Below are positions 34,041 through 45,759 of a stretch of DNA of 64,000 bases, piece after piece. Under the pieces are notes generated by a model, which saw only the letters and a list, made by a program, of their open reading frames with translations, had not been told where the DNA came from and made no database searches. Source of the DNA: Gracilaria domingensis (lineage: Eukaryota > Rhodophyta > Florideophyceae > Gracilariales > Gracilariaceae); assembly GCA_022539475.1 (NCBI GenBank), contig VCMS01000096.1, forward strand, positions 1 through 64,000, written 5' to 3'. Made by a program: the position numbers and the translations under genes. Within the stretch, counting starts at the first letter, position 1. Every line of letters begins with the position of its first letter.

Positions 34041-35514
34041 CTAGGTTCTCAGACAATGTCCTTGAACTTCGTATGGGCTCAATGTAAGTGTAGGAAAGCT
34101 TTTTGCTGGAAGTAAATTGTATTGATACAATTGTTCTCTGATGCAGACATACACTCCTATGTACACTCAAGCTGTAACTGTGTAACATATTCGAAGTGCA
34201 TATAGTGGTCATGAAGATCGTTGAAAGTGGCCGTACTTGTATGAGGCTCGGCGCAACATCCGGGAAAATCGGACCAAGTCCGGAAATAAGTGGACCGGGA
34301 AAGGTTCCAAAAGATTGAATGCCGATCCCCGCCACAATGTCCTGCAGATGTTTCTCCATGTATGCAAGTTACGAGGTTAAAATTCGTCCTCCCCTTCACA
34401 TATCAGTCCTGCACGACCGAGTACCGTGACCCTCACATATACTCATCAATCAATACTTCAGATCGTTACGTTTTCTTATCTGTTCCGTATACTACCGAGC
34501 GCACAGGCGAAGGAATCTCGGATGGCCCCTCACGTGCGGAGCATGCAGGTGGTAAAGCTGCGAAATTTTTCATCGGTACCCGCTTGCCGAGCGTCTGGGA
34601 TTACTGGGGTGGCCAAACGTAGGACGAGGATCGTACATACATACGAAGTATAGTGCTCCCTAAGGAGAGGGCGAGACCAAGCCACCTCGTGCTGGACTTT
34701 TTTTATTTGCATAACCAAAAATCTTCATGCTACAGTATCGTAAGTAAAAACCGAGAAGGAGTCAGGAGCTTCCGACATGCACTACGGAAACGCTCCACGA
34801 GTAGCAAACCGTTCAAGCCAAGATATCAATGCGTGGGCCTGTTAACACGCCACATGGTGCATATGCAAGAGCCAAGGGGTCAGTGATGATGGAAAGATGT
34901 AGATGTCAAAGCGATGAAAGGATAAAGAGAAGAAGAGCTGTACGGTCAGAATGTAAAGGAGGACAAGAGGCAGGATGGAACAGAAGGTCCTCCGTCGATG
35001 ATTGTTCGACCAAAGGTGAGAACTGCGGACTAGACAGATGGGCAAGATGGACAACCGTGGATGCGCCATCGTGACGAGCCTCAACCATAATGAGCCGAAC
35101 CTGGGGAGATCAGGGAGATACCCCAGAAGCGCTGCCGGGAAACAGTAACGTAACAGTTATGATTCGAGAGAAAAGTGAAGAGGAAGCCGAGAAATGCAAT
35201 GAGGTGTCATCTCCGCCAAGAATAGGCAGTGGAGAGAAGGAGGGGAGTCCACGGAGACGCAGGTAGATATCCAAGTACGTATCGTAGGACCATAGGATAA
35301 CGTGGAGGCGAACGATAACGTGACGCGGTGCACGCGATATGGCCCCATCGAAGGCAGGCATGATTCCGTCCTCATTATTGGGTTCCAGAACAAGAAGACG
35401 AAGACGAAGACGAGATTCAACTCGACACCTGTCACGGAGTCACAGGAAACAGGTTCATTCAGGTCAGAAGAGGACGAACCAGGAAATGAAGAATAGACGG
35501 GTGGGGAACGATCG
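34041..35514. other. Gene-poor interval
   Basis: No recognisable gene. The stretch before 35500 is purine-rich on the + strand with short open frames. It lies inside the expected span of element copy 2, where copy 1 has the basic-repeat and coiled-coil genes; no similarity was visible by eye. Confidence 0.3.
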
Positions 35515-35698
35515 GCAAAAAAAAACAAGTATAAAATAAAATAAAAAAAAGCAAAGTCAAAAAAAACAAGCACCAAATAAGAAGAATAAAAAAAATATAA
35601 ATAAGCACAAAAAAAAATGATAAAATAATAATAAATATAAATAAAAAAAAAAAAACAAATAAACATAAAAATAAAAAAAAAAAAAAAAAAAAAAAACA
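35515..35698. repeat. A-rich low-complexity tract
   Basis: Almost only A with scattered T and C, including a homopolymer of over 20 A near 35676-35695. The reverse-strand frame through it encodes Phe/Tyr runs and is an artefact. It could be an expanded poly(A) of a retroelement or slippage; the assembled length may be unreliable. Confidence 0.85.
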
Positions 35699-35766
35699 CC
35701 AAATTGGTCAATAGCCAAACGCCGGTAAGCAGAAGTATGGAACGATAAAGATGTTATCGTGGTGCT

Positions 35767-36198
35767 TTGTCACGGAGCTCTTTCCTGCATAGGTGCAATA
35801 ATGGATCAGAAGATGAAAAGATGAATCCCTTGGGCAATGGAGAGATGAAGATGATCCCTACTCCGCACAGATACGAGTTTTGGAAAAGATCGGAAACCAA
35901 GAGGATATCTGTATCCTACAAAAGACAAGCAAAACGAAATAAGCGTACGACCTTTGCTTTCCAGAAGGAAAACATAGTTTTTTTCAAACCGGGGTTAAGG
36001 TCAGAGAACAAGGAGTTTCATACACTCTTGAGAGGGCTCTCAGACGTCGAGGAAAAGAACGAATCTGACATAAACAGAGCAGGAACGTACACATTGACAG
36101 TGAACGACGAGTTTGATATGAGTTGCGATGACCGTCTACGCTCCCATACTTCATATACCCAAAAACGAGATCAAAGTGAGGCTATGCTCAGAAAATGA
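35767..36198 (+). CDS. Unrecognised 143-codon reading frame
   Basis: Lys/Arg/Ser-rich, hydrophilic peptide (YKRQAKRNKRTTFAFQKEN), ending at a stop at 36196-36198. Charged fragments continue in other frames to about 37080, so it may be the front of a decayed gene in element copy 2. No domain recognised. Confidence 0.25.
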   Translation: MSRSSFLHRCNNGSEDEKMNPLGNGEMKMIPTPHRYEFWKRSETKRISVSYKRQAKRNKRTTFAFQKENIVFFKPGLRSENKEFHTLLRGLSDVEEKNESDINRAGTYTLTVNDEFDMSCDDRLRSHTSYTQKRDQSEAMLRK

Positions 36199-37954
36199 GC
36201 ATGATTACCGCAAGAATGGGGCAACGAAGTAGACATTGGACCTGAGAAAAGACGACACGCTTGCTGTGTTGTATGGAAAGAATCAGTGACCACGGCCCAT
36301 AGATTCTTGCAGGAATCGAGGCGATTACCACGCCAATCCGTACGTTGTGTACGACCACTAGTTGAGCAAATGTGAGCGAGGTAATTGAAGCACTTCGGAA
36401 TCTATCCGAGAATGAAAATGAGATGACTGTGTAAACAGCTAACGCACGACATGTTGTTTCCCGCAAATTGAAAACAGGCTTTAAGTGATCAAGAGGTGTC
36501 AAAACTCCATGCGGAAGGAAATTTATGATAGACTTAGTTACGAGCTGCTCTGAAGGACCCCGATAAAAAATGACTAAGGGCAGAAAAGTCAAAATACAAA
36601 CCAGAGAGGTACGTGAAAAACTCCAACCAAGATGCAAATGATGTGAGATTCTCGTCCGCCATGGAAATCAGAACGTAGAAGATATATGTTTTCCGGCTTA
36701 TACCATATCCATGCAACCCCAAGATGAACCATGTCGACTGCTTTCGGAACAGCTAGCTTGGAGGGTGCTGCCGTAAAGTTTCATGGGCTACGACCGTTTA
36801 CAAACCAAATTCGAATGAATACGAAGGAGAAATCAGTGGAGATGAACAATTATGCATCTGGCCACTCTTGATAATTACGTCCGTTGCTTCGGCGAGGTCT
36901 GAAACGAGGGAGATTAAGAACAAGTGTTTCTTCTCCCAACGTTAGTCGGGAAATCTACACTTGCACATTGGATATACTCGAAGCCGTTGAGATCGCATGC
37001 AGCAGATTATCCAACAAGTCAGAAATGGCCATCGTACAAGCTGAAGAACTGCGCCAGGCATGGAATTCATGACGGCGGCACTGTGTTTACTGATTCCGAT
37101 CCCGAAAAGGAAAATGTACCTTGCTTCCGAGATCACATGACAATATCCGCAACTGATAATGATTTAGGTAACAGCCAGTCACAGCATACAGCCAATAACC
37201 ACCTTCTTGTACGTCGTAAATCGAAACAAAAATGCGCTCGACCTAGTCGCTTCTTTTTCTGTATCGCATACACTCAGATCTTAATCTTTTTCTGTAGTAT
37301 CTCCACCTCTCTCTTTCTCCGTCCCTTTGTATTAACATAATCACTGCTTTCTCCACTTTATCCGTCCAATTCATTGCTGTTATTATTACTTATTCCCCTT
37401 TCATTCTCCGATTTACTACTATACTGTTTTTCCTCTGTATCTTACGAATTTGATATATTCTGCTTTGTTTATCATTTTGTCTATTTCCCATATCGTGTTG
37501 CTTTTTCACTTATCTTCGTCCATCTCCCCTTTTCTTGTTTGCCTTTCTTACTCTTAACACTTTTTCTCCCGTAGAGTCTCTATATTTCATTTCATCCTTT
37601 CCAAGTAACTATTTCCAAGAGTTTTGCTGTTCATTGCGACTTGATGTATTCTCTTTCTCTTTTCTCCACTAATCTCGTTCCGACATATACGCTCTGTAGC
37701 TCATAAAGTTGGTTTAGGCATTGAGGAGATCTCGAATTAGGAAGCTGGAGCTTACGGATTGCTATGTTGACTCTGCGTCGGGGGTAGACCGTATGTATCT
37801 ACGACATAACTGCAGAGAGGATGTGAGGAAAGGTCTGTGCAAGAAGGATTACATGAGGAGAATTGGATAGAACGTCACTAATGCATTATGGTTTACGTTA
37901 CGAAGTTTGGTGATTGGATGGTAGTGTAAAAGAGCTCGGGATTGCTAGAATCTG
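36199..37954. other. Decayed or non-coding interval with T/C-rich tract
   Basis: Short charged reading frames at 36884-37072 and 36924-37340 without recognisable domains. From about 37250 to 37680 the + strand is strongly T/C-rich, with long stretches lacking purines. Nothing more supported. Confidence 0.35.
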
Positions 37955-40900
37955 TTAATGTAGAATCGGTGGAACTTCCAGTGCAATGGAGGGAAAAAGG
38001 GGCGTGCGGGATAGTTTTTGTCGGAGGATGTTGTACCGAGCCTTTGATCGAAGAGAATGGACGAGACCGAACCATGGGGATACAGATGCAGTTGTTGACC
38101 GTTTTAGAGAATTGGAGGTTTGCAATGTGTCATCTTCCTCGTCATCCGTGGCCCAGCGGAGGGAAATGCAGTTCAAGGATTCGTCAATGTTATCCAACGG
38201 CTCCGTTACCTCGAAGAAGCGAACAAGGCAAATTCTGAATCGGAATTGCTTTGGTTACATCTGCTAAAGCGAACCAGGGCAGAGACTTTGCATACCCATG
38301 CGGTCGGGAAGTCACAACCGAAGGAGGAGTTCCATTAGCCAGGACGGTAGAGAATTTTGGGGACTTGGAAGGGCCGAAAGAAGTGGTTGCAAAAAATACG
38401 TTCACACAAAGAGACCTCCGGCTCTCGCAGTCTAATGCATTGAAAGTGACGATCGTAGTCATCCAACGAGGGGCAGAATCCAGAAACAATGTAAGCGGAG
38501 TTAACGACGGTGATTTTGATGTCATGGGGGTTGTCCAACGGTTGAAGAGTTTCTAAGCTTAGGGTACGGAAGGAAGAGAGGCGTCGCGAGAGATTTGGTT
38601 GATGAACTGCAATGTAGTTTTGGAGAACAAATCTGTGAGAGCAGATGACGGGACGTTTGGATGGGACCGTAGATACTTGTCGGCCGTGATGATGTCGAAG
38701 AGAGAGAATGAACTACCATCACGAACCATGGAGGGACACCGCTGCGACAAACGACTGGCCGAGTTGGTAGAAATGGAGAAGTGTTTCCTTAACGAGATGG
38801 AGTGTAAGAAATCCTGCGACTCTTGGATTGAGTCCACTGTTTCCTTATGCGCAGTTGATCTTCTGCGAGAGGTACGGCGGTAGTGGTTCTTGAAGAGGAG
38901 ATGCGCGTGCTCGTACACACCTGCATCACCGAAATGGAGGCCTCCGTATCGACGGATGTCTGGAATGATGTGATCCAGGAGATGGAATTTGAGAGTACGA
39001 AAGTTGGAGGCTTGATATGGACCCAAAACTGAAACAGTTTGAGTCTTGAAGTTCTTGATGAGAGTCTCCAAAGAGCGTAAGCGATCATCAGTCCATTCTG
39101 GGGCAGTGTGGTAGTGAAGAACGTTATTGACGAGATCGACGTAAGAGGTGAAAATGGTGGTTATTGGGGCGGGAGATACTTCACCGCAGCAACGGTCGAA
39201 GAATCCACCGATGAAGGGGAAGACCATGTCGAGGGCGCGATATTCCTTTGCTTCTAGCATGCCTCTGATTCCGTCAGTGGTGAAGAAGCCGTTGAGAGAC
39301 TTACCCTTTTCAGATGTCGAGAAATCAATATGAAGCCCTGGAGCCGGAAACGAGCGTTCGATGTCAGCTAGGATGGAGTTGGCGTGAGTAAGAATAGATG
39401 CTCTGATGGACCGAAACGACCTGGAGGATCCATTGAAGCCCACGGAAGTGTGAAGAATTTCGGACTTCAGGCGTTCGATTGTGGCGAGTTTGATGAGTTT
39501 AGAGATGCCAAGGTGAAAGTTGTGAAGGGGCTCGAAGGAGAAGATTGAATAAGGAGTGAGCAGTGAAGAGATGTTGAGAAGAGGGTAAGATTCCAGAAAG
39601 GACTTGTATGGAGAGAGAGAGGTGGAGTGGAGAAGTTCTGCAGCTTCTTCTTTGAGGTTCCTTGCAACCCGTGGCCTATGGGAGAGGAGAGCAGAATCTG
39701 CCTCGAGAAGTAGCTCATCATGTCTTTTTCTGGTCTGCAAAGTGTGTGAGAGGGTTCGCTCTGTGAGAGTAGGTTGGTAGAGGTTGAGTTTTGAACGAGG
39801 GAGGAGACACCGGTGGCAGGGTTTGCTTGGCTTTGTGCCATGAAGTACTGCGAGAATGTCCTTGGCTTCGGGGATGTCAGCGCTGTAGTTGGAGATGACT
39901 GGATGGCATTGACGAAGGACTCCTTTGGCGTCGCGGAAGGGAAAAACCTTCATACCGATATGATACAGAGGTTTGAGGATGGTTTCTAGGGACGCCTGGA
40001 CGAGCTGCATGCGCACAATGCGGGTCACGCTGGGGGTTGAGAGAGCGACTTCCAAGGAATCTGTGTCAGTGGAGGACGAGTCGGAGGTGAAGGATGTGGG
40101 TATGTATCCGACGAGTGTGTAGTTCTGCGTGATGCACTTTCTGCGGAAGGAGTCATTGAAATTGAGGAGGGTGATGTGAAGAGGATACGACGTAACAGAA
40201 GAACTTTTCAAAGAGGTGGAAGACTTGTCTGAATATAGTTGAACGAGGCCGACGAACGAGTCTGTGCCGGTGATACTGGGATCGTGCCAGATGACGTCGG
40301 GGTCCGGAGAATGCATGATATGCCTCTTGATAGTCGGGACGACATGGCGGCCGAGTTCCGAAGCCATAGGGTGTGCAATTGCGGTAGTTCCTGTTCTTGA
40401 AGCTTGTTTGACTGGATGAAAGAAGGAGTTGCTGTGGGATGCGAGACGAAGTTGTTGTAGGAGAACCTGAACGGGGTCCCTGAGGTAGAGGGTGGCGGAG
40501 AAGTTATTGTTTTTGTCATGGATGATGGTTGAGGTGAACCCAATGGAGCTGACTGTTTCTTCGAAGATTTTGGAGTGCAGTTTCAGACATTCGGCAGCGG
40601 AAGTGATGGAGGTCTGGAAGAGGGAAGAGGGAAAGGTGGATTGCTTGAGAATGTTGATGAGCTCGTCAGCAGAACGCTTTCCGAGTTTTGTGGCGATGGA
40701 GGATATGTAGGTGACGAGGTTATGGATGTAGTCTTTCTGTGAGGGTGGAGAGGGGGAGAAGGCGTTACCTGAGCCTGTGGAAGGGGACTGGGAGGCGAGT
40801 TGGTGATGCGGGCTGAGTATCTGTGCTGCGTCGGATGAGCGTAGGGAGAGAGCAAGCTGTTCCTGGAGATAAGGGTCGTCGTCTGCGAGTGCTACGTTAT

Positions 40901-41111
40901 CGGACGGGCGGTTAGACGGGGGGAAGGAAGGGGGTTCGGTGTTGTTGAGTCTGCGGCGCTTGGTTCGGGGAGGGAAGTGAGATCCTCGATGAGGTGTTGG
41001 GGTGAGAAACGGGTTTGGGTCATTCCTGTGTCTGCATCGCTTCTGATGCTGGTCGAGAGAGGCGAGGGACTGTGTATGGAATGAGCAGCGGGGGAAACAA
41101 CAGTTGTGCAT
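37955..41111 (-). pseudogene. tnp2/Plavaka-like transposase, copy 2 (nearly full-length)
   Basis: Long frame of 850 codons from ATG 41111 to 38559. A C2H2-like finger at the very N-terminus (NCCFPRCSFHTQSLASLDQH...C) is followed by RTKRRRLN (nuclear signal) and a Ser/Pro-rich linker. The catalytic region has DIPEAKDILAVLHGTK followed by CHRC, PLHNFHLGISKLIK, and FHLLDHIIPDIRRYGG followed by YEHAHLLFKNHYRRTSRR. Compared with copy 1 (6074-9304), the last 150-200 residues lie beyond 38559 in shifted frames: SPKFSTVLANG near 38370, CISLRWATDDEE near 38150. So the C-terminus is broken while the body is intact. Convergent with the methyltransferase/SET genes, exactly as in copy 1. Confidence 0.75.
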
Positions 41112-41479
41112 GGCTGGGTGAGAGGGTATGAAAGTAGTGAGGGAAGTTGCTTGCAGAGGGAGGTCGGTGGTGATGGTGCGCCGCAGAATCTTAGAGCACC
41201 CTGCAGGGGAGAGTATAAAGTGTGTTTATACGCCACCAACTCCACCGTGCACGTGATCGTTTACGTACCTTTCCTGCATGTTTCAGTGTGGGGAGGATTT
41301 CGAACTTTTCTGAACACAACTTTCAAAAATTTTCGCGGACGGCGCACTACGCGGCCGGGGATGATTGACGTACAGTGTGGCTGCGATTGAAGTTCTTCTT
41401 CTGTGAGCTTCAGTGGCGTTGCCTCTCAGAGTCCTGTCCTGGGATGTGAAACGTGCGAAACAGGTACGTCGAGGCGTAA
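41112..41479. other. Upstream region of transposase copy 2
   Basis: No gene. Should contain the transposase promoter and probably the right end of the element. A motif like gagtataaag (about 41210-41219) reads as a TATA box only on the + strand; no terminal inverted repeat was identified by eye. Confidence 0.3.
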
Positions 41480-42652
41480 ATGTTTGATATGGCGAATATG
41501 CCCGACTCTGACCAGTGTTTTTGCGCGCCGGCGGCTGTGTGCGAGAATGAGCGCGACACGTTCATGAAGCTGCAGCGTGCGGAATCCTTGGATTGGAACC
41601 GGAGTAGTTCAGGTTTTTTATGTTTGGGATGCGTACTGAATGGGTTCAATGTAAGTGAGACCTTTTGATGCTGATGGTGTTTGCGAAGTCTAACTGCCGA
41701 ACGTTACGTGATTTTGCGAGACGCACGGAGAGGATTTGGAAGCAGGTTAGCGTGAATGTCTTGGGCGGGGGCCTATGGGTAAGTTTGAGAAGCTTTTTGT
41801 TCGACTTTTGATGTGAATGCTAACTGGATAATGTTGTATGCGTATGCGTAGGGCTTTTGGGACAGTTTGATGCGTGTTGTCGAGGGTATTGGTGAGGTAG
41901 GGGACACATGGTAAGTAGATGAGTGTTCATTTGAGAATGTTTCGAAGAGCGAAGAGTTAGCTAAAGGGATATGTGACTGCGCGGCGGGGGCTGTTTGCGA
42001 GAATAACCGCGATAGGTTCATGGAGTTATAGCGTGCGGGATCTTTGGATTGGAAGTGGAATGGGGATGGGGCGGAAGGCGGTGATTTACTTCGTTTCCTA
42101 TGTGTAACGTGTTTTTTGAGGTGAAGTGGATAAGGGAGAATGGTTACGATGTGGCTGGGTGGTTGGGTTTCTAGATGAATCATGCTAATGACCCTGAACT
42201 CTGACGAACAAGAGTTTGGGGTCATGGAAAGAATGATTACCTCAACGGAGGCCTTCCAGGTAATCATTCTTTGCCGTTACTCCAAATTCTTGTTCGTCAG
42301 AGTTCGGTGTGGATGGCAAGGTACGCGTCGGGGTAAGTACGAGATGTTTTTTGTTCGAGTTCTGATAAGAATGCTAACTGGTTACTGTTTTATGTGTATG
42401 TGCAGGATTTTCGGGACAGTTTGATTCGTGTTTTCGAGGCTATTGGTGAGGTAGGAACACATGGTAAGTAGATAAGTGTGCATTTGGGAAAGTTTCGAAG
42501 ATGGAAAAGTATCTAACGGAGTATTTGACTAGCTTGTGTTTGTGCATGTGCAGGTGCGTTGGATGGCAATGGATCGGTGGCGGTGCAGGAAATTGTGCAG
42601 TTGAGATGTTTTCGAGGGAATTGGGGAGATGAAGATGGCGAAGAATGTTGAG
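41480..42652 (+). other. Tandemly duplicated gene fragment with small exons and canonical introns
   Basis: Two related units, about 41480-41965 and 41966-42652. Each has a segment encoding a CENERDTFMKL-like peptide, then introns with gtaagt donors. Introns 41779-41851 and 42333-42405 are both exactly 73 nt, share a gctaactgg branch-type motif, and end cgtag and tgcag. They precede homologous exons of 59 and 58 nt encoding DSLMRVVEGIGEV / DSLIRVFEAIGEV, again ended by gtaagtag. In unit 2 the next intron (42464-42553, 90 nt) splices in frame to 42554, giving a peptide reading on into ALDGNGSVAVQEI before a TGA at about 42649. Product unknown; unit 1 may be a decayed duplicate. Confidence 0.5.
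42197..42304. repeat. 108-bp hairpin element
   Basis: Arms of about 46 bp: aactctgacgaacaagagtt on the left, with its near-complement aattcttgttcgtcagagtt on the right, and a 15-bp loop. It sits inside the second unit of the duplicated exon region and is absent from the first, consistent with a MITE-like insertion. Confidence 0.85.
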
Positions 42653-43282
42653 GTAAGTGTGTTTATTTCCATGTTGGGATGGACGAAGAGACTAGGCAAC
42701 AGAAAACTAACCAAGGGGATGTCTACATTGAGGGCAACGAGAGCATTTTCAGGGTATCTATTCGGTGAGTTTCGATGCGTAATTGTCCTTCAAATGATAC
42801 AGGGCTTCTTTGGTGATGTCAGAATGGATTTTCGGGGGTGGGAAGTAGGGTGGAGATGTGTACGATGACCGGTTTGGACCTGTTTTCATGTGGTGCTATA
42901 CCTTGCATGAACCTGCAATACTGCATCAATAACATTCATTTCTGCTAGGATGGAACTTTCACCGTGCTTTCGGACCGATGGCTCTTTTGGACCGATGGAC
43001 CGGTAGTACTAGTGAACTAGCAGAAATGGAAGTTAGTTCTAAGATTCTAGCAACTTTCATATTTCTTAGAAATAGCTCGTAGTTTGAAAGTCAAGCCTAG
43101 TATTCCATTCAAACCATACTGCAGAATCTGGAGTTTACTCTAGTTTTTCTTCCACTTCAAACTTCCACTAATCGCAATTTAACATATGAAATACTAGCAT
43201 TTTTTTCTGCGATTTTTGGACTGTAAACTAGCATCCCGGAAACACAGACGTATGTGCGCAACAAGACTTCTTCATAGCTTCG
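42653..43282. other. No gene seen; upstream of transposase
   Basis: AT-rich. The last 60 bases contain aaactagcatcccggaaaca, similar to 11388-11410, which hints at a shared leader or terminus of one element family. Confidence 0.3.
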
Positions 43283-44084
43283 ATGGAGGGTTGTACTCAG
43301 GCTAGGGATAAGCTAAGAGAAGATGGTTTGCGACCGGGCACATATTTGAAAGACTATTACATCGGGACGTACTTCAAGCAAAGATTCGGTAGAACGATAA
43401 TGGCGTGGAAGCCTGAAGAGGAGATCTACGTTTTTCTCACGTTGTCCTCTGATGGTTTTGAGGTGTTCAAAGGTCGTAAGACTAGTAGGTCAACGTGGCC
43501 AATCATCTTTGTGGTACTGGACTTCAATCCTTCCTTTCGCTTCCATGACTCGAATACTTTGATCACCTCACTCGCGCCAGATTCACATGACAATAACTTC
43601 TTTGACACATTTTTGCAACCACTTGTCGCTGATCTACAACAACTAGAGAACGGTATCCGCGTGCCATGTGCGGATGGGACAAAAAGAATGTAGTACGCGT
43701 TTGTATTGTTTGTCACAGCTGACTGGCCAGCAGCCAGTAAGCTCCTTGGAATGAAAGGACATAATGCTCAGCATCCGTGTCGAAGATGCATGAAGGAGGC
43801 TCGAAGGGTAGGGAACACCTTGAGAATGCTACCAGAGCTGGGATCGAAGTACAGAAAGGAGGCAATGAGGGGAAATTTAGAAGGCGACAGGAGCAGATGG
43901 ATAGATTCAGAATGTCCACGGCAAAGGTCAAACCAGGAGGTAGTTGGGGTTTGGCAGGCGCTTGAGTCAGGAAGTTTGATTCGATCTAATGCCGATTTGG
44001 AGAAAGTGAGGAAACGGTCGGGCGTTAAGCGGCGACCAGAACTATCAAAGCTGTCAATTGATATAGTGAGAAGCACTCCATACG
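43283..44084 (+). pseudogene. tnp2-family (EnSpm/CACTA-like) transposase, 5' part
   Basis: A single frame runs from about 43283 to the hAT insertion at 44085, interrupted only by an in-frame TAG at 43691-43693. Features: VFLTLSSDGFEVFKGRK (the L-x-x-DG motif of tnp2 proteins), IFVVLDFNPSFRF, then TADWPAASKLLGMKGH followed by CRRC, the family's aspartate/metal-binding block. It is a different lineage from the two Plavaka-like copies, with only motif-level similarity. The continuation lies at 45760 in the same frame. Confidence 0.7.
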
Positions 44085-45759
44085 CAGGGCTGTGTTGCAA
44101 TTAATTGCTTCTGCAATAAATTGCAATATGCAATAATTATTGCATATTGCAAGTAGCATTGCCTATTACAATACATATTGCAATTTCGTTTCATATTGGA
44201 GCTCATATTGCAAAATGTTATGATATCGCTGGATTTACTGCATTCTGAGAATAAATGCCGTAATGAATTTAGCTGTTGCCGTTCAATGTAAATATCACGT
44301 AAACATGAAAGCTTGTCTATCAAGAAACAGAAATACATGAACTATGACTTTATATTAGGATCAGTAGCCAAGGTGGAAAGACTTTAAAGCATCGCAAAGA
44401 ACAAATTGTCTGACATTAGAAAAACTATGACGTCACAAATTTTCGAAGCATTAGTTTTTCTAAAGATTGACAAAAGAATTTGGGACAAAGATTTGGTGCA
44501 AGATCAGATCGAGTTGTTTATCGTCTCGAAGAGTACGCCGCCAAAGAGGCTTTAATTATCAAATTAAAATTTGTAGTTCACATAGCAATGTATAGCATTT
44601 CGAAGGTACTGAAGAAGTTAATTTATTTCAGCCGGCGGATTGGAGAGACGAGAATACAGTGAAGCGAGCAACAACTGATCAGCTCACCTTCGTTGCGATC
44701 TACATTCTTTCAAGATCGTTTCGTTTTCTTGTCTCTCCCACTGTAAGATAGTGAAATGCTAGGCTTTTACTGGCTCTGAGCATCTTACTAAACCAGGACC
44801 GACGCACTCTCGATGTCTGGAACAACAAGAGCTTCACGCTGAAGTGAGCTCAGTACTTATACTAATTGTACGGTCGTGATGTACTCACAGGTAATGGTCT
44901 TAATAGTTGAGTGGGTGTCACTATATTACACCTATTGCACGCACTACCTCCTGATTGGCTGGGATTCTTTCCTTCTTTCCTTCTTCCTTGTATTAAGATT
45001 CTTATGGATCTCTCTCATGTGCGCGGCTCATCTGTTTCAGCCGCGCTTATGCTGCAAGCTTTCGAGCGTGATCCAACTCAAACATGCCTTGCTCTCTCAT
45101 CTCCATCAATCGTCTTTCAACCTGATTCAGCACCTTTCCACAGTAAAAATGTCTGGCAAACGACATACCAGTCTTACATTAGCTTGAACTCCTCGTTGGA
45201 GCGCTTAAGCGCCTATTCAACTCCTAACACCCCACAAGATATGACCAATATCGTTGATCCAGACCTTTTCTTCGAAGACAATCCACTTCTTGCCGCCATT
45301 CTGAAACAACCAACCAGACACCGATACGCAGTTGCACTGAACAAATTTCTTTCCTCTCCTTTTGCGCAAGACCCCAGCAAGCTACCAATAAATCACCGGC
45401 TCGCCATATGTATTCAGCAGTGTTTCACCGTAGATCAAAGTCCCGGCAAACGACAGGAAATGTCTAACCTTGTCTGTATTCTTCTTATGATGCTTCCAAC
45501 GCTGAAAGCAAACCTAGGTTTAACACGAAGATGTTTGGAAGGATGGAAACACGGAACGTATTCTTTGGCATGTATCAGCATTGGTTAGCTTACTAATATT
45601 GCTATATTATTGCAAACCCGTTCGGTTATTGCTAATTATATTGGAGATTTAGGGCGCTATCATTGCAATTATTATTGCAAGATCGGGTGCAATATATGGA
45701 AATATTGTTTATTGCGTTTTGAGATGCAATTAATTGCAATTATATTGGACGCAGCCCTG
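44085..45759. mobile_element. hAT-like DNA transposon, 1675 bp, with 8-bp target duplication
   Basis: Ends are cagggctgtgttgcaatt on the left and an inverted end on the right finishing gacgcagccctg. Flanked by tccatacg at 44077-44084 and 45760-45767, a perfect 8-bp duplication; CAGGG termini plus 8 bp is the hAT signature. Subterminal regions on both sides are dense in ttgcaat/attgcaa motifs, likely transposase-binding sites. No hAT transposase ORF is present, so it is non-autonomous. Length plus duplication (1683 bp) is divisible by three, so the interrupted transposase stays in one frame on either side. Confidence 0.9.
44911..45588 (+). CDS. Truncated tyrosine-recombinase-like ORF inside the hAT element
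   Basis: 225 codons if the first ATG is used; the front part is T-rich and may be untranslated, with a plausible start near SHVRGSS or later. The end has RHRYAVALNKFLSSPFA followed by LLMMLPTLKANLGLTRRCLEGWKHGT. This resembles the SAM-like core-binding region and the P-x-L-K...L-x-GW motif upstream of the catalytic domain in eukaryotic tyrosine recombinases of Crypton/DIRS-type elements. The catalytic R-H-x-x-R-Y domain is absent, because the frame stops before the right terminus. Probably captured, truncated cargo. Assignment rests on a weak motif match. Confidence 0.35.
   Translation: MGVTILHLLHALPPDWLGFFPSFLLPCIKILMDLSHVRGSSVSAALMLQAFERDPTQTCLALSSPSIVFQPDSAPFHSKNVWQTTYQSYISLNSSLERLSAYSTPNTPQDMTNIVDPDLFFEDNPLLAAILKQPTRHRYAVALNKFLSSPFAQDPSKLPINHRLAICIQQCFTVDQSPGKRQEMSNLVCILLMMLPTLKANLGLTRRCLEGWKHGTYSLACISIG

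Noticed and set aside
35157..35711. 184-codon minus-strand frame rich in Phe and Tyr
   Set aside because: It is the translation of the A-rich low-complexity tract at 35515-35698 and has no protein-like features elsewhere.
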